Shown here one piece after another: positions 56,040 to 64,000 of a stretch of 64,000 nucleotides of DNA. This DNA is from Winslowiella arboricola (lineage in GTDB: Bacteria > Pseudomonadota > Gammaproteobacteria > Enterobacterales > Enterobacteriaceae): contig NZ_JAODIM010000040.1 in NCBI RefSeq assembly GCF_025527015.1, positions 371,320 to 435,319 of the forward strand. Reading direction: 5' to 3'. A program made the position numbers and the translations under genes. Position 1 is the first letter of the stretch. Each line of letters opens with the position of its first letter. The notes beneath the pieces were generated by a model. It saw only the letters and a program-made list of their open reading frames with translations. It was not told the DNA's origin and ran no database searches.

Positions 56040-57785
56040 ATGGCTGGACGTATTCCACGTGTATTTATCAATGACTTACTGGCTCGCACGGACATCGTGG
56101 ATCTTATCGATGCGCGCGTAAAGCTAAAGAAGCAAGGTAAGAACTATCACGCGTGCTGTCCTTTTCATAACGAGAAAACCCCCTCTTTCACAGTAAATGG
56201 TGAAAAACAGTTTTATCACTGCTTCGGCTGTGGCGCACACGGTAATGCGATTGATTTCCTGATGAACTATGATCGTCTGGAATTTGTCGAGAGCATTGAA
56301 GAGCTTGCCACTGCATATGGCCTTGAAGTGCCGTATGAAGCCGGGAGTGGCCCAACTCAGCTGGAACGTCATCAGCGCCAAAGCCTGTATCAGTTAATGG
56401 AAGGCTTAAGCACCTTCTATCAACAAGCACTACCACAGGACAACGCGACGACGGCTCGTGACTATCTGGCGCAACGCGGACTGAGTGCGGAAATCATTAA
56501 GCAGTTTGCGATTGGTTTTGCCCCGCCAGGCTGGGACAACGTATTAAAACGTTTTGGTCGCGACGAAGAGAATCGTCAGTCGCTGATTGATGCCGGTATG
56601 CTGGTGACCAACGATAAAGGTCGCAGCTATGACCGTTTTCGTGAACGCGTGATGTTTCCTATTCACGATAAGCGTGGACGCGTTATCGGTTTTGGTGGAC
56701 GTGTATTAGGTGATGGTATGCCGAAATACCTTAACTCACCGGAAACCGAGATTTTTCACAAAGGCCGACAGCTTTATGGCCTGTATGAAGCACATAGAAA
56801 CCATCCAGAGCCTGCACGTTTGTTGGTTGTGGAAGGTTATATGGACGTGGTGGCGCTGGCGCAATTTGGCATCGATTATGCTGTGGCTTCGCTGGGCACG
56901 TCGACAACTGCCGACCATATTCAACTTCTTTTTCGTTCGACCGATAACGTAATTTGTTGTTATGACGGTGATCGTGCCGGTCGCGAAGCAGCATGGCGTG
57001 CTTTAGAGACGGCATTACCTTACATGACCGACGGTCGTCAGCTACGCTTTATGTTCCTTCCTGACGGGGAAGACCCGGATACACTGGTACGCAAGGAAGG
57101 CAAAGCGGCGTTTGAAGCGCGGATGGAGCAGGCAACACCGCTCTCCACCTTCTTATTTGACTCACTGATGCCGCAGGTCGATTTATCTTCGCGTGATGGC
57201 CGTGCGCGTCTCAGCACCCTGGCGCTGCCGCTGATTAGCCAGATTCCGGGTGAAACACTGCGCATCTATATGCGCCAGGCGCTGGGGAAAAATTTAGGCA
57301 TTCTCGACGACAGCCAGCTGGAAAAGCTGTTGCCAAAAAAAGCGGAAAATGCCACGCCGAATCTGGCGCCGCAGCTAAAACGCACAACCATGCGTATACT
57401 TATTGGACTGCTGGTGCAAAATCCGCAGCTGGCGACGATGGTGCCATCGTTGCAGGGTCTGGAGCAGTCGAAGATGGCTGGTCTGCCGCTATTTGTTGAG
57501 TTAGTGAATACTTGCACTGCTCACCCTGGCCTGACCACCGGACAGCTACTAGAGTTATATCGCGGAACAAATTTTAGCCAGAACCTTGAAACGCTGGCGA
57601 CATGGAACCACATGGTAGTAGATGAAGAAGTTGAAACCATGTTTAAAGATTCGCTGGCCAGTATGTACGATTCAGCACTGGAGCAGCGTCAGGAAGAGCT
57701 TATCGCGCGTGAACGGACCAAAGGTCTGAATGCCGAAGAGCGCCGCGAACTGTGGTCACTAAACCAGGCGCTGGCGCGGAAGTAA
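56040..57785 (+). CDS. dnaG: DNA primase
   Basis: A 581-residue primase of exactly E. coli length. The CHC2 zinc ribbon is CCPFHNEKTPSFTVNGEKQF then HCFGCGAHG; the TOPRIM domain has LLVVEGYMDVVAL and CCYDGDRAGR; the C-terminal helicase-binding domain follows from about residue 435. It lays down RNA primers at the fork. It has only a weak ribosome site, in line with its low expression in E. coli. Confidence 0.98.
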   Translation: MAGRIPRVFINDLLARTDIVDLIDARVKLKKQGKNYHACCPFHNEKTPSFTVNGEKQFYHCFGCGAHGNAIDFLMNYDRLEFVESIEELATAYGLEVPYEAGSGPTQLERHQRQSLYQLMEGLSTFYQQALPQDNATTARDYLAQRGLSAEIIKQFAIGFAPPGWDNVLKRFGRDEENRQSLIDAGMLVTNDKGRSYDRFRERVMFPIHDKRGRVIGFGGRVLGDGMPKYLNSPETEIFHKGRQLYGLYEAHRNHPEPARLLVVEGYMDVVALAQFGIDYAVASLGTSTTADHIQLLFRSTDNVICCYDGDRAGREAAWRALETALPYMTDGRQLRFMFLPDGEDPDTLVRKEGKAAFEARMEQATPLSTFLFDSLMPQVDLSSRDGRARLSTLALPLISQIPGETLRIYMRQALGKNLGILDDSQLEKLLPKKAENATPNLAPQLKRTTMRILIGLLVQNPQLATMVPSLQGLEQSKMAGLPLFVELVNTCTAHPGLTTGQLLELYRGTNFSQNLETLATWNHMVVDEEVETMFKDSLASMYDSALEQRQEELIARERTKGLNAEERRELWSLNQALARK

Positions 57786-57797
57786 CCGAATTATTGC

Positions 57798-57822
57798 GGG
57801 CGGCGAGAACGCCGCCCCTGCA
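57798..57822. repeat. REP-like palindrome between dnaG and rpoD
   Basis: A single unit of the window's repeat family: GGGCGGCG pairs with CGCCGCCC around AGAA, followed by CTGCA. It starts 12 bases after dnaG in the 195-base gap; in E. coli this gap hosts an RNA-processing site. Confidence 0.7.
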
Positions 57823-57980
57823 GAAAAGAACTCAGCGGCTTAAGTGCCGAATACCGTTCGGGCTGGTCCCGACAGCCGCAACGAGGGCAGCGGCAATAAT
57901 CTAAAAGCCTTCAACTGTTATTGTTGGCTGCATGGCCGACCGACACCAATCTAATTTAACAGAAGTGTGGATACCGTCTT

Positions 57981-59822
57981 ATGGAGCAAAACCCGCAGTC
58001 ACAGCTAAAGCTACTTGTCACCCGTGGTAAGGAGCAAGGCTATCTGACCTATGCCGAGGTCAATGACCATCTGCCGGAAGATATCGTCGACTCCGATCAG
58101 ATCGAAGACATCATCCAGATGATCAACGACATGGGCATTCAGGTAGTCGAAGAAGCGCCTGACGCCGACGATCTGATGCTGAATGAGAACAGTTCTGATA
58201 CCGATGAAGACGCTGCTGAAGCGGCTGCTCAAGTGTTATCCAGCGTAGAATCTGAAATTGGACGCACCACCGACCCGGTCCGCATGTATATGCGTGAAAT
58301 GGGTACCGTAGAACTGCTGACGCGCGAAGGCGAAATCGACATCGCTAAACGCATCGAAGACGGTATCAACCAGGTACAGTGCTCTGTTGCTGAATATCCG
58401 GAAGCAATTACCTACCTGCTTGAGCAGTACGACCGCGTAGAAGCGGGCGAAGCGCGTCTGTCCGATCTGATCACCGGTTTTGTCGATCCGAACGCCGAAG
58501 AAGACATCGCACCAACGGCCACTCACGTCGGCTCTGAACTCTCTGAAGCAGAGCGTAACACTGACGACGATGATAGCGAAGATGACGACGACGATGCAGA
58601 AGATGACAACAGCATCGATCCGGAACTGGCGCGCGAGAAATTTACTGATTTACGTAACCAGTACGAAATTACACGTACCGTAATCAAAGCCAATGGCCGT
58701 AGCCATGCGAAAGCCGCCGCTGAGATTCAGAACCTGTCTGACGTGTTCAAACAGTTCCGCCTGGTGCCGAAACAGTTCGATTTCCTCGTTAACAGCATGC
58801 GTATCATGATGGACCGCGTTCGTACGCAGGAACGTCTGATCCTGAAGCTGTGCGTTGAACTGTGCAAAATGCCGAAGAAGAACTTTATTACGCTGTTCAC
58901 CGGCAATGAAACCAGCCAGACCTGGTTCAAAGCGGCACTGGCAATGAACAAGCCATGGTCCGAGAAGCTGAACGATGTGGCTGATGATGTTTATCGCAGC
59001 CTGCAGAAGCTGGCGCAGATTGAAGAAGAAACCGGCCTGACCATTGAGCAGGTAAAGGATATCAACCGTCGCATGTCAATCGGCGAAGCGAAAGCGCGTC
59101 GTGCGAAGAAAGAGATGGTGGAAGCAAACTTACGTCTGGTTATTTCGATCGCCAAGAAATATACCAACCGTGGTCTGCAGTTCCTTGATCTGATTCAGGA
59201 AGGTAACATCGGCCTGATGAAAGCCGTTGATAAGTTTGAATATCGCCGTGGTTATAAGTTCTCAACTTATGCGACCTGGTGGATCCGTCAGGCTATCACC
59301 CGCTCAATCGCCGACCAGGCGCGTACCATCCGTATTCCGGTGCATATGATTGAGACCATTAACAAACTCAACCGTATTTCGCGCCAGATGCTGCAGGAGA
59401 TGGGCCGCGAGCCGACGCCGGAAGAGCTGGCTGAGCGCATGCTGATGCCGGAAGATAAGATTCGCAAAGTGCTGAAAATCGCTAAAGAGCCAATCTCTAT
59501 GGAGACGCCGATTGGTGATGATGAAGATTCACATCTGGGCGATTTTATCGAAGACACCACGCTGGAGCTGCCGCTGGACTCCGCCACCTCAGAAAGCCTG
59601 CGTTCTGCAACGCATGATGTTCTGGCTGGCCTGACCGCGCGCGAAGCGAAAGTGCTGCGTATGCGTTTCGGGATCGATATGAACACTGACCACACGCTGG
59701 AAGAAGTGGGCAAACAGTTTGACGTAACGCGTGAGCGTATTCGTCAGATTGAAGCGAAGGCGCTGCGTAAACTGCGCCATCCAAGCCGCTCTGAAGTTCT
59801 GCGTAGCTTCCTCGACGATTAA
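57981..59822 (+). CDS. rpoD: RNA polymerase sigma-70 factor
   Basis: A 613-residue primary sigma factor of E. coli length. Region 1.1 starts at [27 protein letters not shown]; an acidic run (about residues 195-215) lies in the non-conserved region; 2.3-2.4 reads [21 protein letters not shown]; 4.2 ends with [31 protein letters not shown]. It recognises most housekeeping promoters. Confidence 0.98.
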   Translation: MEQNPQSQLKLLVTRGKEQGYLTYAEVNDHLPEDIVDSDQIEDIIQMINDMGIQVVEEAPDADDLMLNENSSDTDEDAAEAAAQVLSSVESEIGRTTDPVRMYMREMGTVELLTREGEIDIAKRIEDGINQVQCSVAEYPEAITYLLEQYDRVEAGEARLSDLITGFVDPNAEEDIAPTATHVGSELSEAERNTDDDDSEDDDDDAEDDNSIDPELAREKFTDLRNQYEITRTVIKANGRSHAKAAAEIQNLSDVFKQFRLVPKQFDFLVNSMRIMMDRVRTQERLILKLCVELCKMPKKNFITLFTGNETSQTWFKAALAMNKPWSEKLNDVADDVYRSLQKLAQIEEETGLTIEQVKDINRRMSIGEAKARRAKKEMVEANLRLVISIAKKYTNRGLQFLDLIQEGNIGLMKAVDKFEYRRGYKFSTYATWWIRQAITRSIADQARTIRIPVHMIETINKLNRISRQMLQEMGREPTPEELAERMLMPEDKIRKVLKIAKEPISMETPIGDDEDSHLGDFIEDTTLELPLDSATSESLRSATHDVLAGLTAREAKVLRMRFGIDMNTDHTLEEVGKQFDVTRERIRQIEAKALRKLRHPSRSEVLRSFLDD

Positions 59823-59839
59823 TCGTGCGCTGAAGTGAC

Positions 59840-59867
59840 AAAAAACCCCGGCTTGCCGGGGTTTTTT
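59840..59867 (+). terminator. Strong terminator after rpoD
   Basis: CCCCGGC pairs with GCCGGGG around TT, flanked by six A and six T. It ends the macromolecular synthesis operon. The next ~200 bases up to the glycosyltransferase gene are AT-rich with no gene seen. Confidence 0.92.
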
Positions 59868-60072
59868 ATTGCCCGCACTCTGGTTATTTTTTTATTTTAA
59901 TGGCTGATTAACTGACTCATTACTAATAATAACGACGTAAAAATTCGGACCAGCATTTATTCAACCCAGCGTCAGAAGATTAACAATCAGATTTTACCGT
60001 CGTGAATATGACGATAAATAGTGCCAGGATAGCAGTTTCTTTTATTTCTTCTTCATTTCACAGAGGCTATAA

Positions 60073-61011
60073 ATGAATAAGACTGCCAGCCGGGTAAAAA
60101 AAATACTGGATGTGGTCGCCTATGCGTTAGCCCACAAAAACACACCACTGTTCAGTTATAATCAGCTAAACGAAGATGATATCAGTGTTATTGCGGCGTC
60201 TGGAACAAAAGGGATAATCCCCAGAACTATCTGGATCTATTGGGAGGATGAAAACCTGCCTGATTATATTCGCCGGATGGTCAACCGCATGCAATTACAA
60301 AACCCGGACCACTCATTAATATTGCTTAATGCAAAAAATCTGAGTGACTATATCCCACCCGTTAACTTTACCGCCACTGATATTCCGCTGGCGAATAAAT
60401 CCGATATTATTCGCCTGGAGATCCTCGCGACATTTGGCGGCATCTGGATTGACGCCTCTACCCTGTTTTATCACAGCCTGGCGTGGGTACATCAGGTTAA
60501 TCAGGCAGCAAATCACGACCTGATAGGTTTTTATCGGGATATCTCCACAACCAACAGAAATTATCCGGTGATAGAAAGCTGGTTCCTCTGCGTTCCGCCT
60601 GATAATCCTTTTATCCGCAAATGGCTGGATATTTTATCACCGCTAAAAGAGCTGGGTGCCAGAGGCTATTACCATATGATACAGGCACGGGAGGACTATG
60701 CCGAGATTGCACAAAAGATCCATAAACCAGACTATTTGCTGGTCTATCTGGCGCAGCAGATTGCGCAACGGCAATGTGATAACCTCAATCTTTATCTGAA
60801 ACGCAGCGAAGCGAACGCCTTTTTATATCAGGAACATCTTAACTGGGATGCTTATCAGCTGGCGAAATGGCTGTGCCTGAATAATGCGCCGCTGGTTCCG
60901 CCGCCACTAATCAAACTTAACAGCGCGAATCGCAGCGGTATTGAATCTATTATGCGGCTGAAGCTGGTCAATAAAAACAGCATTATTGGCGATCTTTATC
61001 GCCGGCGTTAA
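60073..61011 (+). CDS. Capsule-type glycosyltransferase (GT32-like)
   Basis: A 312-residue protein with [26 protein letters not shown] near residue 52 and [27 protein letters not shown] near residue 125, the sugar-nucleotide site of capsular polysaccharide synthesis proteins related to GT32. The usual DXD appears as DAS, as in some members. It probably adds a sugar to a surface glycan in the cytoplasm. It sits between rpoD and mug, which are adjacent in E. coli, and is AT-rich with codons unlike its neighbours, so it was probably acquired. Its stop overlaps that of mug by 3 bases. Confidence 0.8.
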   Translation: MNKTASRVKKILDVVAYALAHKNTPLFSYNQLNEDDISVIAASGTKGIIPRTIWIYWEDENLPDYIRRMVNRMQLQNPDHSLILLNAKNLSDYIPPVNFTATDIPLANKSDIIRLEILATFGGIWIDASTLFYHSLAWVHQVNQAANHDLIGFYRDISTTNRNYPVIESWFLCVPPDNPFIRKWLDILSPLKELGARGYYHMIQAREDYAEIAQKIHKPDYLLVYLAQQIAQRQCDNLNLYLKRSEANAFLYQEHLNWDAYQLAKWLCLNNAPLVPPPLIKLNSANRSGIESIMRLKLVNKNSIIGDLYRRR

Positions 61012-61535
61012 AGACCGCGCAGTGCCAGTGTGGAGTCGAGTTCTTTATAAGACTCCACCATCTTCTCCTGAGTTGCGCGATTCAGCCCACTGGGATTCGG
61101 CAGCACCCAGACTTCGGTGGCGCCAATAGTGATGGCCTGTCTGCCCCACTCCACCTTGCTCTGGCGAAAAGCGCGCTTAAAAGCCTCTTTACCTAACACC
61201 GCCAGCGCAACTGGCTGGAACAGCTGAATTTTCTCAATCAATACCTTACCACCATCACGCAGTTCCAGCGCCGACAACTCATTTGCCTGTACGGTGGGAC
61301 GCTCAACCAGCATGGTGATGCCGCAGCGCGTCTCCAGCAATCTTTGCTCCTGTTCCGGTTTCAGCAGCTGGTCGGTAAATCCCGCCTGCCAGACGGTTTT
61401 CCAGAAACGGTTACCCGGATGGGCAAAATGGAATCCGTGATGCGCCGAGGATTTGCCGGGATTGATGCCACAAAACACCACACGCAGACCTGGCGCCAGA
61501 ATATCGGTAATCGGCTGTTCACTATTATTATTCAT
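61008..61535 (-). CDS. mug: G/U mismatch-specific DNA glycosylase
   Basis: A 175-residue Mug: [34 protein letters not shown] (active-site Asn in GINPG), then [13 protein letters not shown] and [11 protein letters not shown]. It removes uracil and ethenocytosine from mismatches. The ATG at 61535 is preferred to a GTG six codons upstream. It converges on the glycosyltransferase and lies 18 bases after the TetR gene. Confidence 0.95.
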   Translation of the reverse strand: MNNNSEQPITDILAPGLRVVFCGINPGKSSAHHGFHFAHPGNRFWKTVWQAGFTDQLLKPEQEQRLLETRCGITMLVERPTVQANELSALELRDGGKVLIEKIQLFQPVALAVLGKEAFKRAFRQSKVEWGRQAITIGATEVWVLPNPSGLNRATQEKMVESYKELDSTLALRGL

Positions 61536-61553
61536 AAGGTTCCGGGTTATCAC

Positions 61554-62138
61554 TTAAGGTAACAGATGTAAACGCTGCTTCAGGCTATGGCGCGAACTGG
61601 CCAGCATCTGCGCCGCACGCTGCTCATCAGGGCAGGCGCGCGCCAGCGACATCGCACCAATCAGCTCTGCCAGCGCTGAGGTCGCCATCACATCAGCATC
61701 GCTCTCTCCGCGCTGGTGCAGCCGCGAACGGATTAACTGATGCATATATTGTACGCCGCAATCAAAACGCGCCCGGGCCGCTTCTGGCAGCCGGGCAGCC
61801 TCCCCAGACAACGCAGGCAGTGGACAACTCTGCTCAGGCGCCAGACGCACCTTATCGGACAGGTAAAGGTCAATAAATGCCCGCAACGCGATTTTCGCAT
61901 CTGGTTCATTCAGCGTCGCCGCCAGTGCTGCCTGCGACTGAGCAAAAATATGATCGATGGTTTCGGCGACCAGCTCATCACGTGAACGGAAGTGAGCGTA
62001 AAAACCGCCGTGGGTTAACCCTGCCCGTTTCATCAATGCAGCGACACCTATGCCCTCAGTGCCCAATACACGCATTGCACTGGCGGCCTCGTCAAGGATG
62101 CGCTGCCGGGTGCGCGCTTTGTGACTCAGATGTTCCAT
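61554..62138 (-). CDS. TetR-family repressor
   Basis: A 194-residue regulator. The HTH is ILDEAASAMRVLGTEGIGVAALMKRAGLTHGGFYAHFRSRDELV, and the C-terminal part is the ligand domain of the AcrR/NemR-like type with DADVMATSALAELIGAMSLARA. It diverges from an SDR gene, with four operator-like repeats between, so it most likely represses both. The ligand is unknown. Mug follows and may be read through. Confidence 0.88.
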   Translation of the reverse strand: MEHLSHKARTRQRILDEAASAMRVLGTEGIGVAALMKRAGLTHGGFYAHFRSRDELVAETIDHIFAQSQAALAATLNEPDAKIALRAFIDLYLSDKVRLAPEQSCPLPALSGEAARLPEAARARFDCGVQYMHQLIRSRLHQRGESDADVMATSALAELIGAMSLARACPDEQRAAQMLASSRHSLKQRLHLLP

Positions 62139-62175
62139 CTCACTCTCCCGCTTCGCAATCAGTCACCATTATAGG

Positions 62176-62288
62176 TTATGACAATCATAATAATTATTAC
62201 GACCGTCATATTCAAACCCTGCCAGCTATTGACTGTTTATATGATGATCGTCATATTTATCCACACACAGAAATGATGACCATCATAT
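62176..62288. promoter_or_regulatory. Four operator-like dyads between tetR and SDR genes
   Basis: Four 15-base sites share a six-base arm, a three-base centre and TCATAT/TCATAA: 62176-62190 (TTATGA CAA TCATAA, perfect), 62197-62211 (TTACGA CCG TCATAT), 62242-62256 (TGATGA TCG TCATAT) and 62274-62288 (TGATGA CCA TCATAT). The last ends 13 bases before the SDR start. Multiple copies in a 163-base divergent gap point to cooperative binding by the TetR protein. Confidence 0.7.
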
Positions 62289-62301
62289 TCAGGAGTTCAC
62301 T

Positions 62302-63099
62302 ATGTCTTTCGCTACACAATCTTCAGGAACTGCATTAGTCACCGGCGCATCTGCCGGTATCGGCGCAACCTACGCTGAACGCCTTGCGCAGCGCGGCTAC
62401 GACCTTATTCTGGTGGCGCGCAACCGGGCACGCCTTGAATCACTGGCGGTCAGACTGGCCAGCACCCATGGCGTTCGTGTTGAAGTGGTTGCGGCAGACC
62501 TGACCCTCGCCAAAGATCTGAGCCGCATCGCTCAGCGTCTGACGGAGGATCCACAGATCACATTGCTGCTTAATAATGCCGGAATGAGTGTCGACGGTGA
62601 TTTCCTTACAGCCGATATCAGTAAAATTGAAACCATGCTCGCACTGAATATCACTGCGCCAGCCCGTCTCGCCCATGCCGCCGGAAACAGCTTTAAGGCG
62701 CGCGGACAAGGCACAATTATCAATGTGTCATCGGTATTATCACTGGTGCATGAAACCTCTAACGGCGCTTATAACGCCAGCAAATCCTTTGTCCTGACGT
62801 TGACGCGCGCACTGGCCAGAGAGTTGCAACAACATGGCGTTCGCGTACAGGCGGTACTGCCGGGCTTAACCCGCACCGAGATCTTTGAGCGTTCAGGCAG
62901 GTCCATCGACGATCTGCCGGCACATATGCTGATGGAAGTGACCACGATGGTGGATGCCAGCCTGCGAGGACTGGATTCAGGCGAAGTGGTCACTATTCCT
63001 GCACTGGAAGATATCGGGCAGTGGCAACAATATGATAGTGCGCGCTCAGCGATGATCCCTGGCCTGTCGCTTAGCCAGTCGGCTTCACGCTACCGTTAG
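62302..63099 (+). CDS. Short-chain dehydrogenase/reductase (SDR)
   Basis: A 265-residue classical SDR: NAD(P) site TGASAGIGATYA, NNAG (residues ~91), catalytic Ser in NVSSVLS and YNASK (Tyr ~158, Lys ~162). Arg in LVARNR after strand 2 suggests NADP. AGGAG lies 6 bases before the ATG. It is probably induced when the divergent TetR repressor releases. The substrate is unknown; detoxification of a reactive carbonyl or quinone is a common role of such pairs. Confidence 0.9.
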   Translation: MSFATQSSGTALVTGASAGIGATYAERLAQRGYDLILVARNRARLESLAVRLASTHGVRVEVVAADLTLAKDLSRIAQRLTEDPQITLLLNNAGMSVDGDFLTADISKIETMLALNITAPARLAHAAGNSFKARGQGTIINVSSVLSLVHETSNGAYNASKSFVLTLTRALARELQQHGVRVQAVLPGLTRTEIFERSGRSIDDLPAHMLMEVTTMVDASLRGLDSGEVVTIPALEDIGQWQQYDSARSAMIPGLSLSQSASRYR

Positions 63100-63284
63100 T
63101 CATAGTTTTGGCGCTTCGCTGCTGTGGGTAAACAAAAACCGACCAAAGTGAGATGCAAAAAATCAATGGCAAGTGCGGTGCGACGGATTAAAACCTTGTG
63201 ATTCAGATGCTTTGCACCAGGCGGAAGTTGCTGAAAAAAAAGACAACTGAATGCTTATCACTGGATTGCGCACCAGAGTTACTT

Positions 63285-63290
63285 TATAAT
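63285..63290 (+). promoter_or_regulatory. -10 box of the tRNA-Ile2 gene
   Basis: TATAAT is followed directly by the GC-rich CCCGCCCCGC, the discriminator type that gives stringent control of stable RNA promoters, 11 bases before the tRNA. The -35 is not a good match. Confidence 0.6.
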
Positions 63291-63301
63291 CCCGCCCCGC
63301 A

Positions 63302-63377
63302 GGCCCCTTAGCTCAGTGGTTAGAGCAGGCGACTCATAATCGCTTGGTCGCTGGTTCAAGTCCAGCAGGGGCCACCA
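63302..63377 (+). tRNA. ileX: tRNA-Ile2 (CAT anticodon, lysidine-modified)
   Basis: A 76-base cloverleaf including the encoded CCA. The acceptor GGCCCCT pairs with AGGGGCC, the anticodon loop is CTCATAA and the T-arm has GGTTCAAGTCC. The body matches E. coli ileX, and the position after mug matches too. With C34 turned into lysidine by TilS it reads AUA as Ile. A methionine tRNA would be the naive reading of CAT. Confidence 0.93.
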
Positions 63378-63403
63378 AATTTTAGCTTTAAAATCATATA
63401 ATT

Positions 63404-63431
63404 AAGCCACTTCGCAAGGAGTGGCTTTTTT
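63404..63431 (+). terminator. Terminator after tRNA-Ile2
   Basis: AAGCCACT pairs perfectly with AGTGGCTT around an 8-base loop and is followed by a T run. The stretch from here to 63630 is AT-rich and without a recognised gene. Confidence 0.88.
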
Positions 63432-63629
63432 GTTTGCTGCTTTTCAGTGGCGATAAAATGGCAGCAGCCATTAATTGATCATTGCCTTAAGCCCTAAAAA
63501 CCTTAAATGAAGGGAAATCGCGGATCAAATAACTCACATTATGGTATTTAAAATAATTATAGCTAATAACGAATCTGGAGTTTAAAACCCGGAAAATAAA
63601 AAGGGTGCTCATGGATCATGCTCTATAAC

Positions 63630-63661
63630 TACCAACGGGCGGGGACTTACCCCGCCGTTGG
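63630..63661 (-). other. GC-rich hairpin in the hok 3' untranslated region
   Basis: CCAACGGGCGGGG pairs with CCCCGCCGTTGG around ACTTA with one bulged base, 7 bases past the hok stop. In hok loci a stable 3' structure protects the mRNA and folds back to its 5' end. Confidence 0.55.
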
Positions 63662-63667
63662 GTTGCG

Positions 63668-63820
63668 TTACCCGCTGGATTTGCAAGCCATGGTAACCGC
63701 AACCTCCATATTGCCCTGCCTTATGCGGAATTCACAAACTGAATCCCGTATTATCAATCCCAACATAACTATTGTTACGACGATAATTCTCAGACTAAGC
63801 ACTATAAATTTTTGCAGCAT
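63668..63820 (-). CDS. Hok/Gef-family type I toxin
   Basis: A 50-residue peptide: MLQKFIVLSLRIIVVTIVML, a membrane helix, then GLIIRDSVCEFRIRQGNMEV and AVTMACKSSG. It keeps the family pattern IRDSLCE...Q...E.A..ACK seen in HokA: Arg-Asp/Lys, a conserved Cys and a C-terminal EVA segment. Hok proteins depolarise the inner membrane. GGAGG lies 5 bases before the ATG (an extra ATG sits one codon earlier). An overlapping mok-like leader frame and a sok-like antisense signal surround it. Not matched to a named chromosomal hok. Confidence 0.85.
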   Translation of the reverse strand: MLQKFIVLSLRIIVVTIVMLGLIIRDSVCEFRIRQGNMEVAVTMACKSSG

Positions 63821-63881
63821 CATGGCCTCCATGCATATTGCATTTTCCTGGGCAAGAGGCTAACCTGATGTTCTCAAGCAT
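63795..63881 (-). CDS. Mok-like leader peptide overlapping hok
   Basis: A 28-codon frame starting MLENIRLASCPGKCNM covers the hok ribosome site and start in another frame and ends inside hok, as mok does in R1 and the chromosomal hok loci. In those systems hok is translated only when mok is. A GAGGCTA/TAGCCTC inverted repeat (63855-63861 and 63886-63892) brackets its start. Confidence 0.6.
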   Translation of the reverse strand: MLENIRLASCPGKCNMHGGHDAAKIYSA

Positions 63882-63930
63882 TGGACTAGCCTCATATCGA
63901 TTAACAGTCGTATGGGGCTTTTCTCTTTTA
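63850..63930 (+). ncRNA. Sok-like antisense RNA (approximate)
   Basis: The plus strand opposite the mok start ends in TGGGGCTTTTCTCTTTT, the typical sok terminator. Such an RNA would cover the mok ribosome site and so silence hok. The 5' end is not determined. Downstream, TTTATATCC (63927-63935) and GGATATAAA (63950-63958) form a dyad in the hok mRNA leader. Confidence 0.55.
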
Positions 63931-64000
63931 TATCCTTTGCAAATGCTCAGGATATAAAGATCCAGAGCACCCACCAGACAGTCTACCTTAATGAATTTCC

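Noticed and set aside
58560..58620. Low-complexity acidic repeat in rpoD as a sequence artefact
   Set aside because: An Asp/Glu-rich run is normal in the non-conserved region of enterobacterial sigma-70.
63302..63377. Methionine tRNA based on the CAT anticodon
   Set aside because: The body matches ileX, the lysidine-modified Ile2 tRNA, and its genomic place after mug agrees.
63618..63863. 81-codon plus-strand frame over the hok locus
   Set aside because: It has no family match, and the opposite strand carries the better-supported Hok and Mok frames.
63378..64000. Integrase-driven island at the tRNA 3' end
   Set aside because: No integrase gene or duplicated tRNA end is seen within the window; the region beyond is not available.

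Overview
This window reads as chromosomal DNA from an enterobacterium of the Erwinia/Pantoea type. The core genes from mdaB to ileX match the Escherichia coli gene order and protein lengths (parE, tolC, ribB, hldE, glnE, cca, uppP, folB, plsY, tsaD, rpsU-dnaG-rpoD, mug, ileX). A pheC-like periplasmic dehydratase, many GC-rich palindromic intergenic repeats and a wealth of ABC transporters also suit Erwiniaceae. All family names come from recognising sequence motifs by eye; no database search was run.

Region 1 (1-15.4 kb) is accessory metabolism. The end of a fructose-type PTS permease is followed by two class II ketose-bisphosphate aldolases. Two M20D amidohydrolases then diverge. The rightward one leads an operon-like run of a VOC protein, a peptide-type ABC transporter (binding protein, two permeases, double ATPase), an Asp/Glu-type racemase and a small secreted protein. 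The racemase-permease-ATPase block lies between two inverted copies of a ~170 bp repeat. A leftward sulfonate cluster follows: an SsuD-like monooxygenase and two SsuA-like binding proteins, without ssuB, ssuC or ssuE.

Region 2 (15.6-33.5 kb) starts with pheC and the conserved pair mdaB-ygiN, which in E. coli abuts parE. Here about 16 kb lies in between: a LysR regulator, a PAP2 acid phosphatase, a DUF4034-like protein with a 36-residue membrane peptide, and a large sulfur/methionine-looking block. That block has two complete MetNIQ-type importers, a BisC-like molybdoenzyme and a 2-oxoglutarate/Fe(II) oxygenase on the minus strand, with a divergent MtnE-like aminotransferase and HcxA-like 2-hydroxyacid dehydrogenase. 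Together they look like an uptake and conversion route for methionine, its sulfoxide or its 2-hydroxy/2-oxo analogues; this is the best candidate for an undescribed system here. An orphan CdiI-type immunity gene sits next to parE.

Region 3 (33.5-63.4 kb) is conserved housekeeping: DNA topology, cAMP breakdown, efflux, riboflavin (with an FMN riboswitch), LPS heptose, glutamine synthetase control, tRNA maturation, cell-wall lipid recycling, folate, phospholipid, tRNA t6A and the macromolecular synthesis operon. Additions are an ERIC element, several REP-like palindromes, a capsule-type glycosyltransferase between rpoD and mug, and a TetR/SDR pair with four operator-like repeats. After tRNA-Ile2 the window ends in a hok/sok-type type I toxin-antitoxin locus.
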